The notes beneath the pieces are model-generated. The model did not search any database, had not been told where the DNA came from, and worked only from the letters and a program-made list of their open reading frames with translations. Source: Amanita rubescens (taxonomy: Eukaryota > Basidiomycota > Agaricomycetes > Agaricales > Amanitaceae). Taken from it: 64,000 nucleotides of DNA. Of the stretch, positions 1 to 10,892 are shown piece by piece; the stretch's first letter is position 1; every line of letters begins with the position of its first letter. The stretch is taken from the NCBI GenBank assembly GCA_015039365.1, contig WION01000261.1, positions 1-64,000 of the forward strand, read 5' to 3'. A program made the position numbers and the translations under genes.

Positions 1-77
1 GGAACGCAATTGCTCCAAGTGTTTCAGGTCTTGTTTCAGGTCTTACGCGTCGGTTGAGTGGTTCTGAACCGTTATCG

Positions 78-285
78 AGAGTGGCCCAAGTAGAAAGGCG
101 ACAACGCCTTCGTCTGGCAGTATCGTTGTGAATGACTCGTGGCACTAAACCGAACTTGACGTTCACGCTATATCCACTTTAATACACATGTTAGCCTGTA
201 ACAGCTATTCGATTTTAATAACGACTTTGATGTGTTGATATCACTTTGCTTGCAAGCATCATACGAGTGAAGATTGTATAGTTGC
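78..285. repeat. Dispersed repeat, copy 1
   Basis: This stretch is closely similar to 4721-5014 in the same orientation. Shared landmarks in order are GTGGCCCAAGTAGA, CAACGCCTTCGTCT, AGTATCGTTGTGAA, ACTCGTGGCACT, ACACATGTTAGCCTGTAAC and GATTGTAYAGTTGCGC. Copy 2 has about 85 extra bases near its right end. No coding frame is shared, so a decayed non-autonomous element or solo repeat is likely. Type unknown. Confidence 0.7.
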
Positions 286-1628
286 GCGCATGCGTTTACT
301 TAAGTATATTGCGCTGCCGCCATGATTTCTGCTTTTTTTTGGCACGTTCCTAGGAGCATAGCGTCCAGGTCGGTTGCATAGCTCACGGCTCATGACGAAG
401 GTCTTATTGCATTTCGACAGACGAGAATACCTTGTTCGAATGAGAGGACATGTCTAGCACTGGCTGTGGGTATTCGGACGGGCCGCACAGCCTGATGATA
501 ACGAAGGCGCTAAAATAAGCCTGCCCAACTCGCTAAGATATCGACAAAGTTTGAAAAAAAGTTTGTCTTCTATAATAGGATTACCCAAAACTAATAGTGT
601 TTCAAGGCTATGATCCCACCTTTGTTAGGACGTCTCTTCCTCCCCACCGGTTTCCTCGTTATTCCGACCCGGTGTCACGACCCAAATCATGATACGTCGT
701 CTATTTCAGGTCTATTGCAATGTCTTTGAAGGTATCCGCAGACCTCTCCACTGGTTAGCCTTTATCATGCAATTCTGTCTGTCAATCTTATTGACTCACC
801 CAGCGAGATCTTATCGTATTCCTTGACATATCGCAAAGTCGGCCAATGTCACTGCCTTTCTATGTCTTATTAAATATGAGTCCGTCACGGACTTTAGGCA
901 TGAATAGCAAAAGTGCCGCAGGTGCTATGCAAGTTGCGTTTACTTCAACTCACGAAAGCCTAGAGCATACTGTTAGAGCGTTTGTAACAGCTGCTAATTG
1001 TTTTGTTTATAGAAACGTACGTACTGGTTGTAAGTTCTTGACAATAAAACCTTTCGGGTGGCGAGCACTTTCTTATTGAATATCATTGGCACAAAGCCGA
1101 TGGCGGAGCGGACCCTCTCCATCTTCATTAACGTGACCGCCCATATGGCGGTAGCGCGAACAATTCTCATAGCTCGGATAAGGTTAATTTTAGTAGGATT
1201 AGCAATTAGACGTAACATAGGTTGTTTGTCTATATTATTATAGTATACGAATTTTGCGCTATTAGTTTACGACACCGCCTGTTTTTCAACTACCCCCACA
1301 CGATCTCCAAGGACACCTCAAGACCTAGAACAGTTACGCCGAATAGGATTTTCATCGCCTCGGCGCCTAAGGCCTTGGGTACCAAGCCTCTGACTCACTG
1401 CGCACCCAAGGGCGCAGCCCCGTAACCTAAATGGGCGACTCATCACATCACGGTTCGTCCGCCGCTAATCAGGCTTGGCCATGACGGACTGAATGGACTC
1501 AATCCGGTGCTGCTGAACCATCCAATAATAACTCACGATATGACGTTGGGACAGTCCCCAGTTCTCGGGAGTATAAAGCCCCAAGCTTGAACCCACCCCT
1601 CCCACAGTAAACTTCATATTCGCCAAAG
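286..1628. other. Intergenic, no gene recognised
   Basis: Only short open frames on both strands that overlap each other, with no recognisable domain and no convincing intron-exon series. An upstream non-coding exon of the gene that starts at 1629 could lie here but I cannot place one. Confidence 0.5.
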
Positions 1629-2189
1629 ATGCAACCACGAAGGCACGTCCCTTTTGCCACCACCAACCCATACGCCTTCCCGTCGGGTCCTTCCAGGTCA
1701 AGGTCTACGCGCCTTCACTCATTAATTGACTACTCCACATCTACTATCGCCTATGACTTTGTCCATCCTCCGTCCACCATGCCATCTAGGCGAGACCGGA
1801 TTTCATCGCGCGCACTTGACGAGCCCGCCACTAGCCCTCCCATGCAGAGTATGACATTGCATTCACCCTACCTGCCATGGGTGATCCAAGTCGTAGCAAG
1901 CAATAGATCATTCGTCTCTGTAAGGGACATCATCGATAATATTTACCACTGCTTGCGAACGAAGGTTGGTGGGCGGGAGCTCTCCAAGCAATTTCCCAAA
2001 AAAATGGATCAGGATAGGGTGACGGCGGCTTACAGGCAGCGATACAGGCATTACAAGGACCCAAGGACGTACGATGAAGAGAAACTCCGCGGTTTGCTGC
2101 GGATTGACTTCCTTATGGGCCATTCAAAGTTCAGAGGTCTGTCAAAGACAGATTCTCCTTCGAAATGGTTCCTCATTTTCGGTGAATGA
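1629..2189 (+). CDS. DUF6699 domain protein
   Basis: A single open frame of 186 residues. The C-terminal two thirds matches the basidiomycete DUF6699 pattern: an entry segment LPWVIQVVASN, a helix VSVRDIIDNIYHCLR, a basic segment VTAAYRQRYRHYKDPR and a closing GLLRIDFLMGHSKFRGLS. The family is small, expanded in Agaricomycetes and of unknown function. The N-terminal about 80 residues are Ser/Pro/Arg-rich and probably disordered. The first ATG at 1629 is used here; the ATG at 1788 (MPSRRD) is an alternative start. No intron is needed. Transposon-poor surroundings and an F-box gene 0.9 kb downstream on the same strand give no functional hint. Confidence 0.75.
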   Translation: MQPRRHVPFATTNPYAFPSGPSRSRSTRLHSLIDYSTSTIAYDFVHPPSTMPSRRDRISSRALDEPATSPPMQSMTLHSPYLPWVIQVVASNRSFVSVRDIIDNIYHCLRTKVGGRELSKQFPKKMDQDRVTAAYRQRYRHYKDPRTYDEEKLRGLLRIDFLMGHSKFRGLSKTDSPSKWFLIFGE

Positions 2190-3071
2190 ACTGCCCTTGC
2201 CACGGATACGATGGACCCGATGCTCCTTTCGCGGCGAAGTGCATGGCTTTACCATCCTCTTCAGCCAATTACTGGTGATCATCTCGGTTTACTTTGTCTA
2301 GTACCTGGACCGTTTTTACGTGATCCATAGCGTTCTCCTCGGACGAGATACTTACTTGACTCGATGTCACGTCACTTACTTATAATATCTATGATATCTA
2401 TAGCTATGCATCATGCTGCTGATTCATGCATCATGTTCTCTGCTGTATATGCTCTATCCTGTGACCATATCGCAATTAGGACTGGCAGTGGCACTTGAAA
2501 TCATATGCTATCAAACTTCCAATGTCATTGCCAAACGATCAAATGGCTGGGGTATCAACGGCAGAAAAAGTTTTCCGAGGCCGTAAGTGGAACGGAAGGT
2601 ATCGGTTTTATCATGTATGTCGTTGGAAGCATAGACCAGCTTGCAAACTGGTCTTCAGCTAGTATTGATGTCATGATGTCATCGCGCTGAGTGCGGACAA
2701 CTATCTGACATAGAGCGGTGAGTCTCTTGCTGATGTTTCGGACGCACTGCTCATAAGCATGTAGCTACGATATTGCTCTCGGCAAGCACGACGTCGACGT
2801 TACAATATAGATAGTCTAATGCTGATCAAAGAGTGGTTTCGGGTATCTCGGGATTTAATTGCAACAAATGAACTCCTCTCGCGTATCGTGCTGCAATTCA
2901 GATTGGATGGCCGCCTGCCTTAAAATGCCACAAATAATGATGGCGGGATAGCGAACGCCAGTGTATAATTTAAATTATTGAATAGTATGGTGAAAATCCT
3001 GTGCTGACATCTGCTGACATATGGCCGATGAGTAATTCACTTGACCACCTCCATCGCCAGTAATACTAAAC
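2190..3071. other. Intergenic, no gene recognised
   Basis: AT-rich spacer between the DUF6699 and F-box genes. Short open frames only. The stretch around 2780-2815 shares a short string (GCAAGCACGACGT, then CAATATAGATA) with 4654-4685, so a small repeat may be present. No promoter element can be assigned with confidence. Confidence 0.4.
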
Positions 3072-4384
3072 ATGTTCGCCTCTGGCTATCCCATCTTGTT
3101 TCCTCCAGAGATTCTCGATGAGATAATCGATCAAACTGACGACAAATCGATGTTGCTTTCCTTCGGCCTCATCTGCGGACGAGCTCTTGTCAAAAGCCGA
3201 CGTCGTCTATTCTCCTCCCTCGAGTTCACCGACCACGAGAGTTTCGACTACTTTTTGCATCTCGCCGGCAAGCCATGGACCAGTTTTACGTTGGCCGTCA
3301 CAGAGATTCACCTGCAGGATGTGTTTCACCACAACTTCCGCTACCGTTATAAGTGGGACCATATACAGGTTGCATCAAACCTCCGTAACGTGAGGTCACT
3401 AAGTATATCAGCACACAAGCTCTGGAAACCCGGATGGCGGATCGTACCGCGCTCTGTTCTGGATGTTATCTTCCAGTTGAACCTGCACGATCTCCAGATA
3501 GATGCCGTGGGCACATGGCGCACGGAAGATGTCGTGATGCTATTCAGCCGGCTTCCTTCCTCTGTGAAAACACTTGCCTTCCGGAGGCTACGATTCCAAG
3601 AAACGCCCGATCTCTCTCGCCATTTAGATACATTTCGTCGTCCTTTCCGCTTCAGAAATATCGATAACATCTCGCTCGCTCTTCTAAGAGACGTATTGGA
3701 CCCATCGAGTAACCCGAACCTTGACGTCGTCGTGCAGGCCTTCCATATTCGAAACCCCGACATTCCCCTTGCACATGCTGACAATCTCTTGACCTCGAGA
3801 TTTTTACATCACATCGGCCCTCATCTTGAACAGCTTCTCATTACCTTTGGCACCAACCCATATCGCGGTGAGCACAGTTCCGTGTCAAATATATGATATC
3901 CCTAAGCCACCGATTCTCAACAGATTCATCCGTTGAATATTTGGAACCAACTCAAATTGCCCAATGCATTAACATCCGCATGCTATTTGTCGGTTTTCCA
4001 ACTTTTGCGTACAAAATACCTCTGCTTCTTCCAGCTATGTGGAAAATGTTGTCCGCGCTGCCCGCGCCGAACGCTCTACACGAATTTTGGTTCAAGTTCA
4101 CGCCCTATCTAAGCTCTTTCGAAGAACAAATGTCCTTGTTGGGATTCTTTGAATCTCCGAATCTCCTTCATAGATTGAGGCACATGTTTCCGAATCTGAA
4201 GATAATCAAGATTATATTAGACGTTTGGGGACAGTCAAGTTATGATTTTTACTTTGAAGGGTTGCGCCGAGTGACTGACTTGAGAGCATTTGAGGAAATT
4301 GGTTTTGTGAAGTTCGTCGTGGGAGGTACGAAGGAGCATGTTGCGTGTCACTCTGTTTTCGAGGGCTGTAATTATTTGTTGTGA
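3072..4384 (+). CDS. F-box-like protein with leucine-rich C-terminus
   Basis: Two exons, 3072-3867 and 3924-4384. They are joined by a 56-nt GT-AG intron (donor GTGAGC, acceptor CAACAG) that restores the frame to 418 residues. Residues about 8-45 carry an F-box-like opening (LFPPEILDEIIDQ, then a short helix and SRRRLFSSLEF), as is usual in agaricomycete F-box proteins. The rest has repeated hydrophobic strand/helix segments of LRR type but no other domain I can name. Such proteins are thought to serve as SCF ubiquitin-ligase substrate adaptors; here that is inference from the N-terminus only. The frame is intact, which argues that base-level errors are not pervasive in this window. Confidence 0.8.
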
Positions 4385-4720
4385 AATTATGTGGTTCTAA
4401 TTGTCCGCATACCGTCCGTGGTGTATATGTGGCGCCAGAAACATTCATTCACTCGTACAACTGGCAGCTCTTACCATTAATTTCCCCTGCGACGTCTGTC
4501 CAATTCCCTTTCCACCCTTCGCCGGGCACTTGATCCTGCCGTATTGATATATAAATTCCTGTTATACTAGTTGATCATACATTTATATATAACACTGATC
4601 TTCATAGGACGACTTTATACATAAAATGCCTGTAGTATATTGGCCGGTTCGACTGGGGCAAGCACGACGTTCCAATATAGATACATCCGCATATATAAAT
4701 TATGGTGTAGCAAGATGGGT

Positions 4721-5014
4721 GAGTGGCCCAAGTAGAGAGGCAACAACGCCTTCGTCTTGCCTTCGTCTGGAAGTATCGTTGTGAACGACTCGTGGCACTG
4801 ATTCGAAACTTGACGTTGGCGCTGTATCCACCTCAGTACAGGCTGAGTACACATGTTAGCCTGTAACGACTATAATAACTTCGATGTGTCGATATTACTT
4901 TAATGGCAAGCATCACTGCAAATTGAAGTGAAGAGGGTCCTGCAACCAAACAAGGGCGAGATCTTTGGACTGCTGGTTGGGCCATCGTGTGAAGATAAGA
5001 TTGTACAGTTGCGC
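4721..5014. repeat. Dispersed repeat, copy 2
   Basis: Second copy of the repeat at 78-285, direct orientation, with an insertion of about 85 bases before the final GATTGTACAGTTGCGC. It lies between the 3' ends of the F-box gene (+) and the kinase gene (-). From about 5080 to 5150 a short AAAGATGA-type simple repeat follows. Confidence 0.7.
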
Positions 5015-5193
5015 AAGCCTTCACTTCAACTTGAATACAGATAGAAGTAATAATATTTCCAATCCGAATACCGATAAAGAAATCGAAAGAAAATAATAAT
5101 GAAAAAGATGAAAAAGATGAGAAAGATGAAAAATATAAAGAAGAAAGAATAGTGTGAAATAACAATAAGCACTCGTTCACCGGATCATTCCCA

Positions 5194-8133
5194 TCAGCAA
5201 AGAATAGTTCGTTTGCGTTTCAAGCATTGAGTATGCTTCACTTTCGGTACCCACATCTTCTGGAACCTCCACTTGATAGACGCCCACAATGACATACCGT
5301 CACAACCGAATAAAGTAAGCGCGGACGCATCTTCTCTTTTCTTGCACCAAGGCAGGGGTCTCTTCAACCATGACACAACATATCTGTACAGCGAAATCGC
5401 TCGAAACTCCCGTCTGGGAATGGAATCCACCGAGATCGAGGGCTCGGAGTCAAAGATAGGCTCGGAACATTCCACTAGTGGTTCAAGGATGGCTTGGAAC
5501 GAAGGAGGCCTTGTGAAATCGATGGTAACTTCAATTGAGGGTGGTTTTGCGAAGCGAAGAAGCTTTGGTACAGCCGATTCGAGGACGGTGTTGGACAGGG
5601 CAGTTTCTACAACGGATTCGGGGATAACACTGACGTTAGTATGACTGACAACAGGCTCCGCTTTGGACTTGACGAAGGGAGGAGAGAACCGGCCCAATGG
5701 GCCACCTAGACTTTCAAAAGAAGTTGCGAGGGGAGAGAGCAGGCAAGCTTGAGTCGACAAGCTCGGGGATGACATGTTCAACAGTGCTAGATTCGGCGGC
5801 ACATTCAATGATGGGCTCGACGGGGGGTGCAAGGGCATCTTCCATTGGCGCAGAGACATCAAATTCAGATGCATGGCAAGTGGCGGGTTGCGAAGGTTGA
5901 ACGATGGCTGGAGGTTCTGACTCTGCAGGGCACTTGAATTTAACCAGATTAAGCAACGAGGATCCCGAGTGGAATGACGGTAACATATGAGTGTGAGATT
6001 CCGGAGTAGAGATCATCGGAGAGCGAACTTGGACCACATTGACTGGGCGAGCATCGTCATCGCCATCCTCCATCTCAAAAGTCCATAATTCGTCTTCATT
6101 CACGTTGTCTTCCTCTTCAGAGGTAAAAAGATAGCTGAAGAGGTCATCGAGGAAACATTCTTGTGGATCATAAGAGACCGAGCCATCGAGGGATTCGTCC
6201 TTGATGCCGTTGCATTGCATATCAGGAGACGTGTAAACGAAGTCGGGAAGAATGCCTTCTTCCTCCTCGCTAAGTGCGCTTCCAGGAACAAAGTCCTCGA
6301 TTGTACCCCAGTCCTCAAAGAAGTGATGTCCCTTGACGAAATCCGGAACCCAAGGAGGCAAAACAGTCCTATTCCTCATAGCCTCCCAGTCCCTGCGAAC
6401 AAAATCAACAAATAGTGCATGAAAGACGAATGAACGCGTACACGCCAGCAAAATAAGGGTGAGAAGTCATGTCGAGTCCAATCCTGAGCCGTTCAGCAGG
6501 GTCCTTCCTCAACATTTGGGATATGAAATCTTTGCATTCGTCGCTAACGTCGTCTTCGGGGGCAAATTCGATGTCGACCTCAAGAATCTGCAGTGCAACC
6601 TCTTCTTCATCACTCCAAGGATGCTGAGCCGCAGTTTAGTTTCAAGATGTGACGAACCAAAGTATGACTTACTTTGCCAGTGACCATTGCATAGAGAGTT
6701 ACGGCCGCAGACCAGTAATCCACGCCAAAAGAGTAATAGTCACGGCGGACGATTTCAGGCGCCATTTCCATTTCCGAACCACACCAATCTTGAGAAACAA
6801 ACGTCAATTCCGTAGGCGAGCGACGCGGTGCCTCAAAGACGCTATCATCGGTCTTGAATGGCCAGTAAGGTTGATAAGATCGTTCAGCGATAGTCGGTTT
6901 AGACCCAAAGTCCTTGGAAAGGCCAAAATCAGCTAAAACAATATGACCGTCGGTACGAATAAGGATGTTGGCTGTCTTGACGTCTCTGTGGATAATACCA
7001 CGCTTGTGCAATTCATCCAAAGCAATAATCTTGGAACCAATTAGAAGGTGAGATGAAGGTCAGAAGAAGCTATTGCTTACCATTTCAACCATGTAGAAAC
7101 GCGCTCTGTCGGCCGGAAACGTTTCGCATCGGATAATTTCGCTTTCTATATCTGTAGGATAATACATCTGTGCCGGAAGTTAGACACACCAAGAAAACAA
7201 CGTGAAATCGTACTCACCATTGCGAGGTAAATGTTGTTCGTGTCGTGCCAGCTCGCTTCGAGCTGTACAAACCAGTCCAAACCCTGGAGCGACGCCATAA
7301 TCTTCTTCTCTTCAATAAGAACTTGCTTCACAAATGGATGGTCCCAAACACCAGCCACCTTTCGAATCACTTTGAGTGCAACTTGCTTGCTAGAAACATT
7401 ATCCCTCGCGAGATAGACCTGTCCACACGAACCCTTGCTGAGAAACTCGAGAAGCTCGAAATCCTGGATGTTGACGACGCGAGGCTCGCAGAAAGGTGCC
7501 GCGGATACATCAGATGCTGGAGAAGAAAGAGCAGGAGTAGAACAAGTGAGCGAAGGGGTGCAGAGCGAGGCGGAAACGTCGTAGATGTTCGAAGAATCTT
7601 CAAAAACCGGGGTGCTCGGCAGCCGAGGAGTACGGGGAATGACCGCAAGGTCCGTGATGGTATCCAGAGGCTCAAGAACAAGCGGTGCTACGAAAATTGG
7701 ACTTTGGTTGACACCGAGGATGTCGGAGCTGGATGGAGCGAATGATACAGCAGAGAGTTGCAGGGGAGTCGCAAGTCCGTATTTCACAGAACGACGAACG
7801 TCAAGCAGTTCTGGTTCGTGGTATGCCTCACCGAGGGCTTCAAAATACGACGTTTCGTTAGCCTAATTCTCGAGCAGTCAGCAATGCTGATCAACGAAAG
7901 CAAGAACTAGTGGCTGACCTCAGGTTCTGGCTTGACAAATGTGTCTGGCTTGACAAGTTCTGCCTTTGCCATCGACGAGAAGGCCTCATCAACGGATTTG
8001 CTTGCCTTGGCGTGCTTGACCTATATGGATCGTCGTTAGCTAAGTTGAACGGACAGAATTCGCCATGATGACAAACCTTCTTGCTTCGACGAATTAACTC
8101 CGTAACGGACCGCTTGATGCGCAAGAACGACAT
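5194..8133 (-). CDS. AGC-type serine/threonine protein kinase
   Basis: Exons on the minus strand: 8133-8077, 8020-7919, 7862-7218, 7167-7081, 7029-6673, 6623-6442 and from 6392 on. All introns are 50-60 nt with GT-AG ends and compatible phases. The catalytic domain is complete: glycine loop (SKGSCGQVYLAR), VAIK-type lysine in VALKVI, IIHRDVKTANIL with HRD, LADFGLSKD with DFG, and MAPEI as the APE motif. It ends with HPYFAGVDW, the FxxxxW tail typical of AGC kinases. A Ser/Thr/Pro/Glu-rich tail follows. Within 5714-5874 the open frame changes: the frame from exon 7 stops at 5714, while the frame running to the TGA at 5194 has the same composition. A further intron (length must be 3n+1; a 97-nt GTGCCG...CTAG candidate exists) or a one-base insertion would explain it. 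Substrate unknown. Confidence 0.82.
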
Positions 8134-9376
8134 CTGGGTAGACGAATGGAGATTAGGGACGAATGCGGAAGTTCGGTGCAGTAATAGCTCACCTGACGTC
8201 TACTATACCTGTACCGAATACAACTAGTTGGTTGATCAGTGTCGAAGTGCTAGTATTTGATGGATCCTAGAAAGGGCGTTGAGAGATGGGGTTAGAAAAA
8301 AGAGGAAATTGCGCGTTGGAGCGGGTTTATTTAGGAATTATGTTGCGGCTGACATGGCTAACATATGTTGGAGCCAAAAGTCAGCCACAGAGCCTACTCA
8401 CGTATTTCCACTATTACATAGCCAAATTAAGCATTGACGTATAAATATTTCTCGAGCAGAGGGCGCTGCTATGTAGAAGTGAGAAGAGTATCGGGGCGGG
8501 AGCTAGTCATCCACCTAACTGACCTTGGCAAGTCTGGGGGATTATAATGCGGTCATAATCGACTCGGTCACGGGCTCCCCAAGCACGATCTAGGCTGCCA
8601 GAGAAATGATGGCAACCGTAGAGTGGCGCTGAAGTGACAAAGGTTGAGATTGACCTAAATCTTGAAGCTTGAAGAGCGGTGAGGTCTACCTAGTGCCAAG
8701 GCTGTCAATCTTAACAGGAAAATGACAGTGAACCAATAATCGAGCAAGTAGCCCCGCTTCAAAAGTCAGAGTGCCGTACTTACATTCGATGAACCCACTT
8801 CGATAGACTCTCCAGAATGCCAAACCTCGAAGGTCCCGCCCGCGTCGGGTCTTGAAGAACCATGGTGTTCAGTAAATCGTGGCTTGATGGCCCACGGATC
8901 GGGATTTCTTGTGACAATTTCATGGCCATCGTTTCGAGCCTATGATGGACTTGCTTGCAGTGTCATAGTCACGGATAATTTGAAGGAGTGACGAGTTGGA
9001 CTCTAGAAATAGCCTCAGGAAACTGATATAGAGAATAAGAGCAGACGATGATAGGTGATTCGAGGCGACGTGATGGTCTGAGTAGAAGTGCCATGAGAAA
9101 AATCAAGTAATTCCATTAGGCTGCGTCACAACAAAATGCCTGTAGCTACTAGCCACTGACGACGATATATTCATTAGCCTTAGAGGTCATTTCAAGTATT
9201 AGGTTCTAATTAAAATTGATGATATGGATGCTATATACATGTAATTATACATATGTATCTACAAAAATGTCAAATGAGCCTCGTCCCCATAATCATACGT
9301 AAAAAACAGGAAAAGAAAATGCCAATGTAAACCAGAACGAGGAGAAAAATGATGAAAGGTATCAATGTTCGTTGTC
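8134..9376. other. Intergenic, no gene recognised
   Basis: Upstream region of the kinase gene and downstream region of the Asn-rich gene. No open frame of note and no repeat seen. The kinase promoter must lie in the first few hundred bases, but no element can be named. Confidence 0.4.
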
Positions 9377-9984
9377 CTATGCCTTCTTTGCCATCATCGA
9401 CTGAATGGATTCTGCGGCTGCCTTCAATGCGGAGATCATCTCTGGTGTCCATGCATCCGCTGATATCCCCGCCATGAAAGCAAGGGCATTGGACACCTCG
9501 ACAGGGGGCGCTTTCTGCTGAGGTGCTTTCTGAGTCACGGTCGATGTGTGCATCGTCATGCCAGAAATATTGGGCATCCCTCCTGGAAGGGAAGATAGCG
9601 CAGTTTGAAGCAAATTAGACAAGTCCGGCGTCAAGCCCTCTACGGTTCCTGTTAGCGAAAGGATTAAAACACGATATTAGCTGAAATTGCTGCCAATACA
9701 TACCGTTGAATGCCGTCCTGCCGGTCCGAAGGAAATCGTGTTCCCATGGCCGTTTCCTTCAAAAATGAGTCAGCAGGAGCGTTGCGAGAGTCCACGGAAT
9801 ACATACCAATGGTATTGTTCATCGTTTCCGTATTATTCTTGGACACCGTAGAGCCCGAGTAATGATTATTCATGTCAGAGTTATTCGTCACGTTTTTCGT
9901 CTCGTTCCGGGTGTAGTTACCCTGAACGTCGTTCATCTCTACATTGTTCATAGAGAAGTTGGATGCACCGGTGAAGAAAGGCAT
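9377..9984 (-). CDS. Small Asn-rich protein, frame-broken copy
   Basis: Paralogue of the intact gene at 55806-56365. Exon 1 (9984-9807) encodes MPFFTGASNFSMNN and an Asn/Thr-rich stretch. Exon 2 (9756-9704) encodes GNGHGNTISFGP. Exon 3 (9648-9377) encodes a helical C-terminus with TPDLSNLLQ and DAWTPEMISALK. The introns have GTATGT donors. In the paralogue exon 2 is 54 nt; here it is 53 nt, so exon 3 is read out of frame and a stop follows soon. Either one base is missing or the copy is a recent pseudogene. Proteins opening with MPFF.xASNF and an Asn-rich repeat are common in Agaricomycetes, sometimes as the head of larger proteins; I do not know their role. Confidence 0.6.
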
Positions 9985-10892
9985 TGTGGTTGAACGTTGA
10001 GAACGGAAGAGAAGGGTAGACGGAGGTGTTAACGGAACAAGTTGCTGTTAGGTTAAGCCATCATATACCTTATATATCGATTAGCGAGAACTTGGCGTGC
10101 ATGCACAAAAACAGAATTAATTGTTCCCGATCAGGATCGAACAGCCTCGCCGCCTATGCCTGGTCGCCTTGCGAGTGTCATGTTGTGGGTGCATGTCATA
10201 ATCATTGTTCAGATAACGGCCTTGAAACAGAGAAGGACGTTTCCTGTGTTAATAAAAGAACATATGAATGACTTGAGCGCTCACGGATTGGCCGAAATTG
10301 CCAACTTTGGCTGGCATCACCGTCAGGGCGACTTTGCTCGCAGCTCCTTGACAGACGTGGGACCCAAAGTGCTTATTGTGCCGGTTCCTGAACATATAAA
10401 CGGGCTATGTCATGCGGATTCCCAGCTATGTCAGACCTCGTTGAGTCGTTGTCGATGATGACATACGTTCATTCAATGCGGCAAAATCCGGTGTACAGGA
10501 GCTGTGCCCACCTCATGTTTTCGTGCCGAGTCATCATTGGACTTTTGCCCATGACCCTGATAGACGCACCCGAGGTTAAAGTTGAAAGTTCTGATGAGCA
10601 AATCGAATCTCTCGGTGAAACTTCGTGCCGTCTGCACGAGTGTGACAAACCAGCTCGGGACGCACAATCAAATATAATAAGTACCTTCCATCCTTGTCAT
10701 CTTCTCTCCCAGAGGCCAAAAACCCCAAGTGCAACACTGAAGCGAAATTGGTTAATTAAACACTCGTAAGTAGTCCATGCTACAAGGGTATAATAATATC
10801 ATCTATTCGAAAACAAGATAAAAAAACAATGCCAATGCATGCGGATTATATACTTGTATGCGGATGTCAACGAAAAACGAAAAAAAGAGAGG
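9985..10892. other. Intergenic, no gene recognised
   Basis: Between the 5' end of the Asn-rich gene and the 3' end of the USP pseudogene. Overlapping short open frames on both strands without domain signal. A T-rich, A-rich patch near 10780-10870 lies just past the USP stop codon and could be its 3' untranslated region. Confidence 0.35.
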
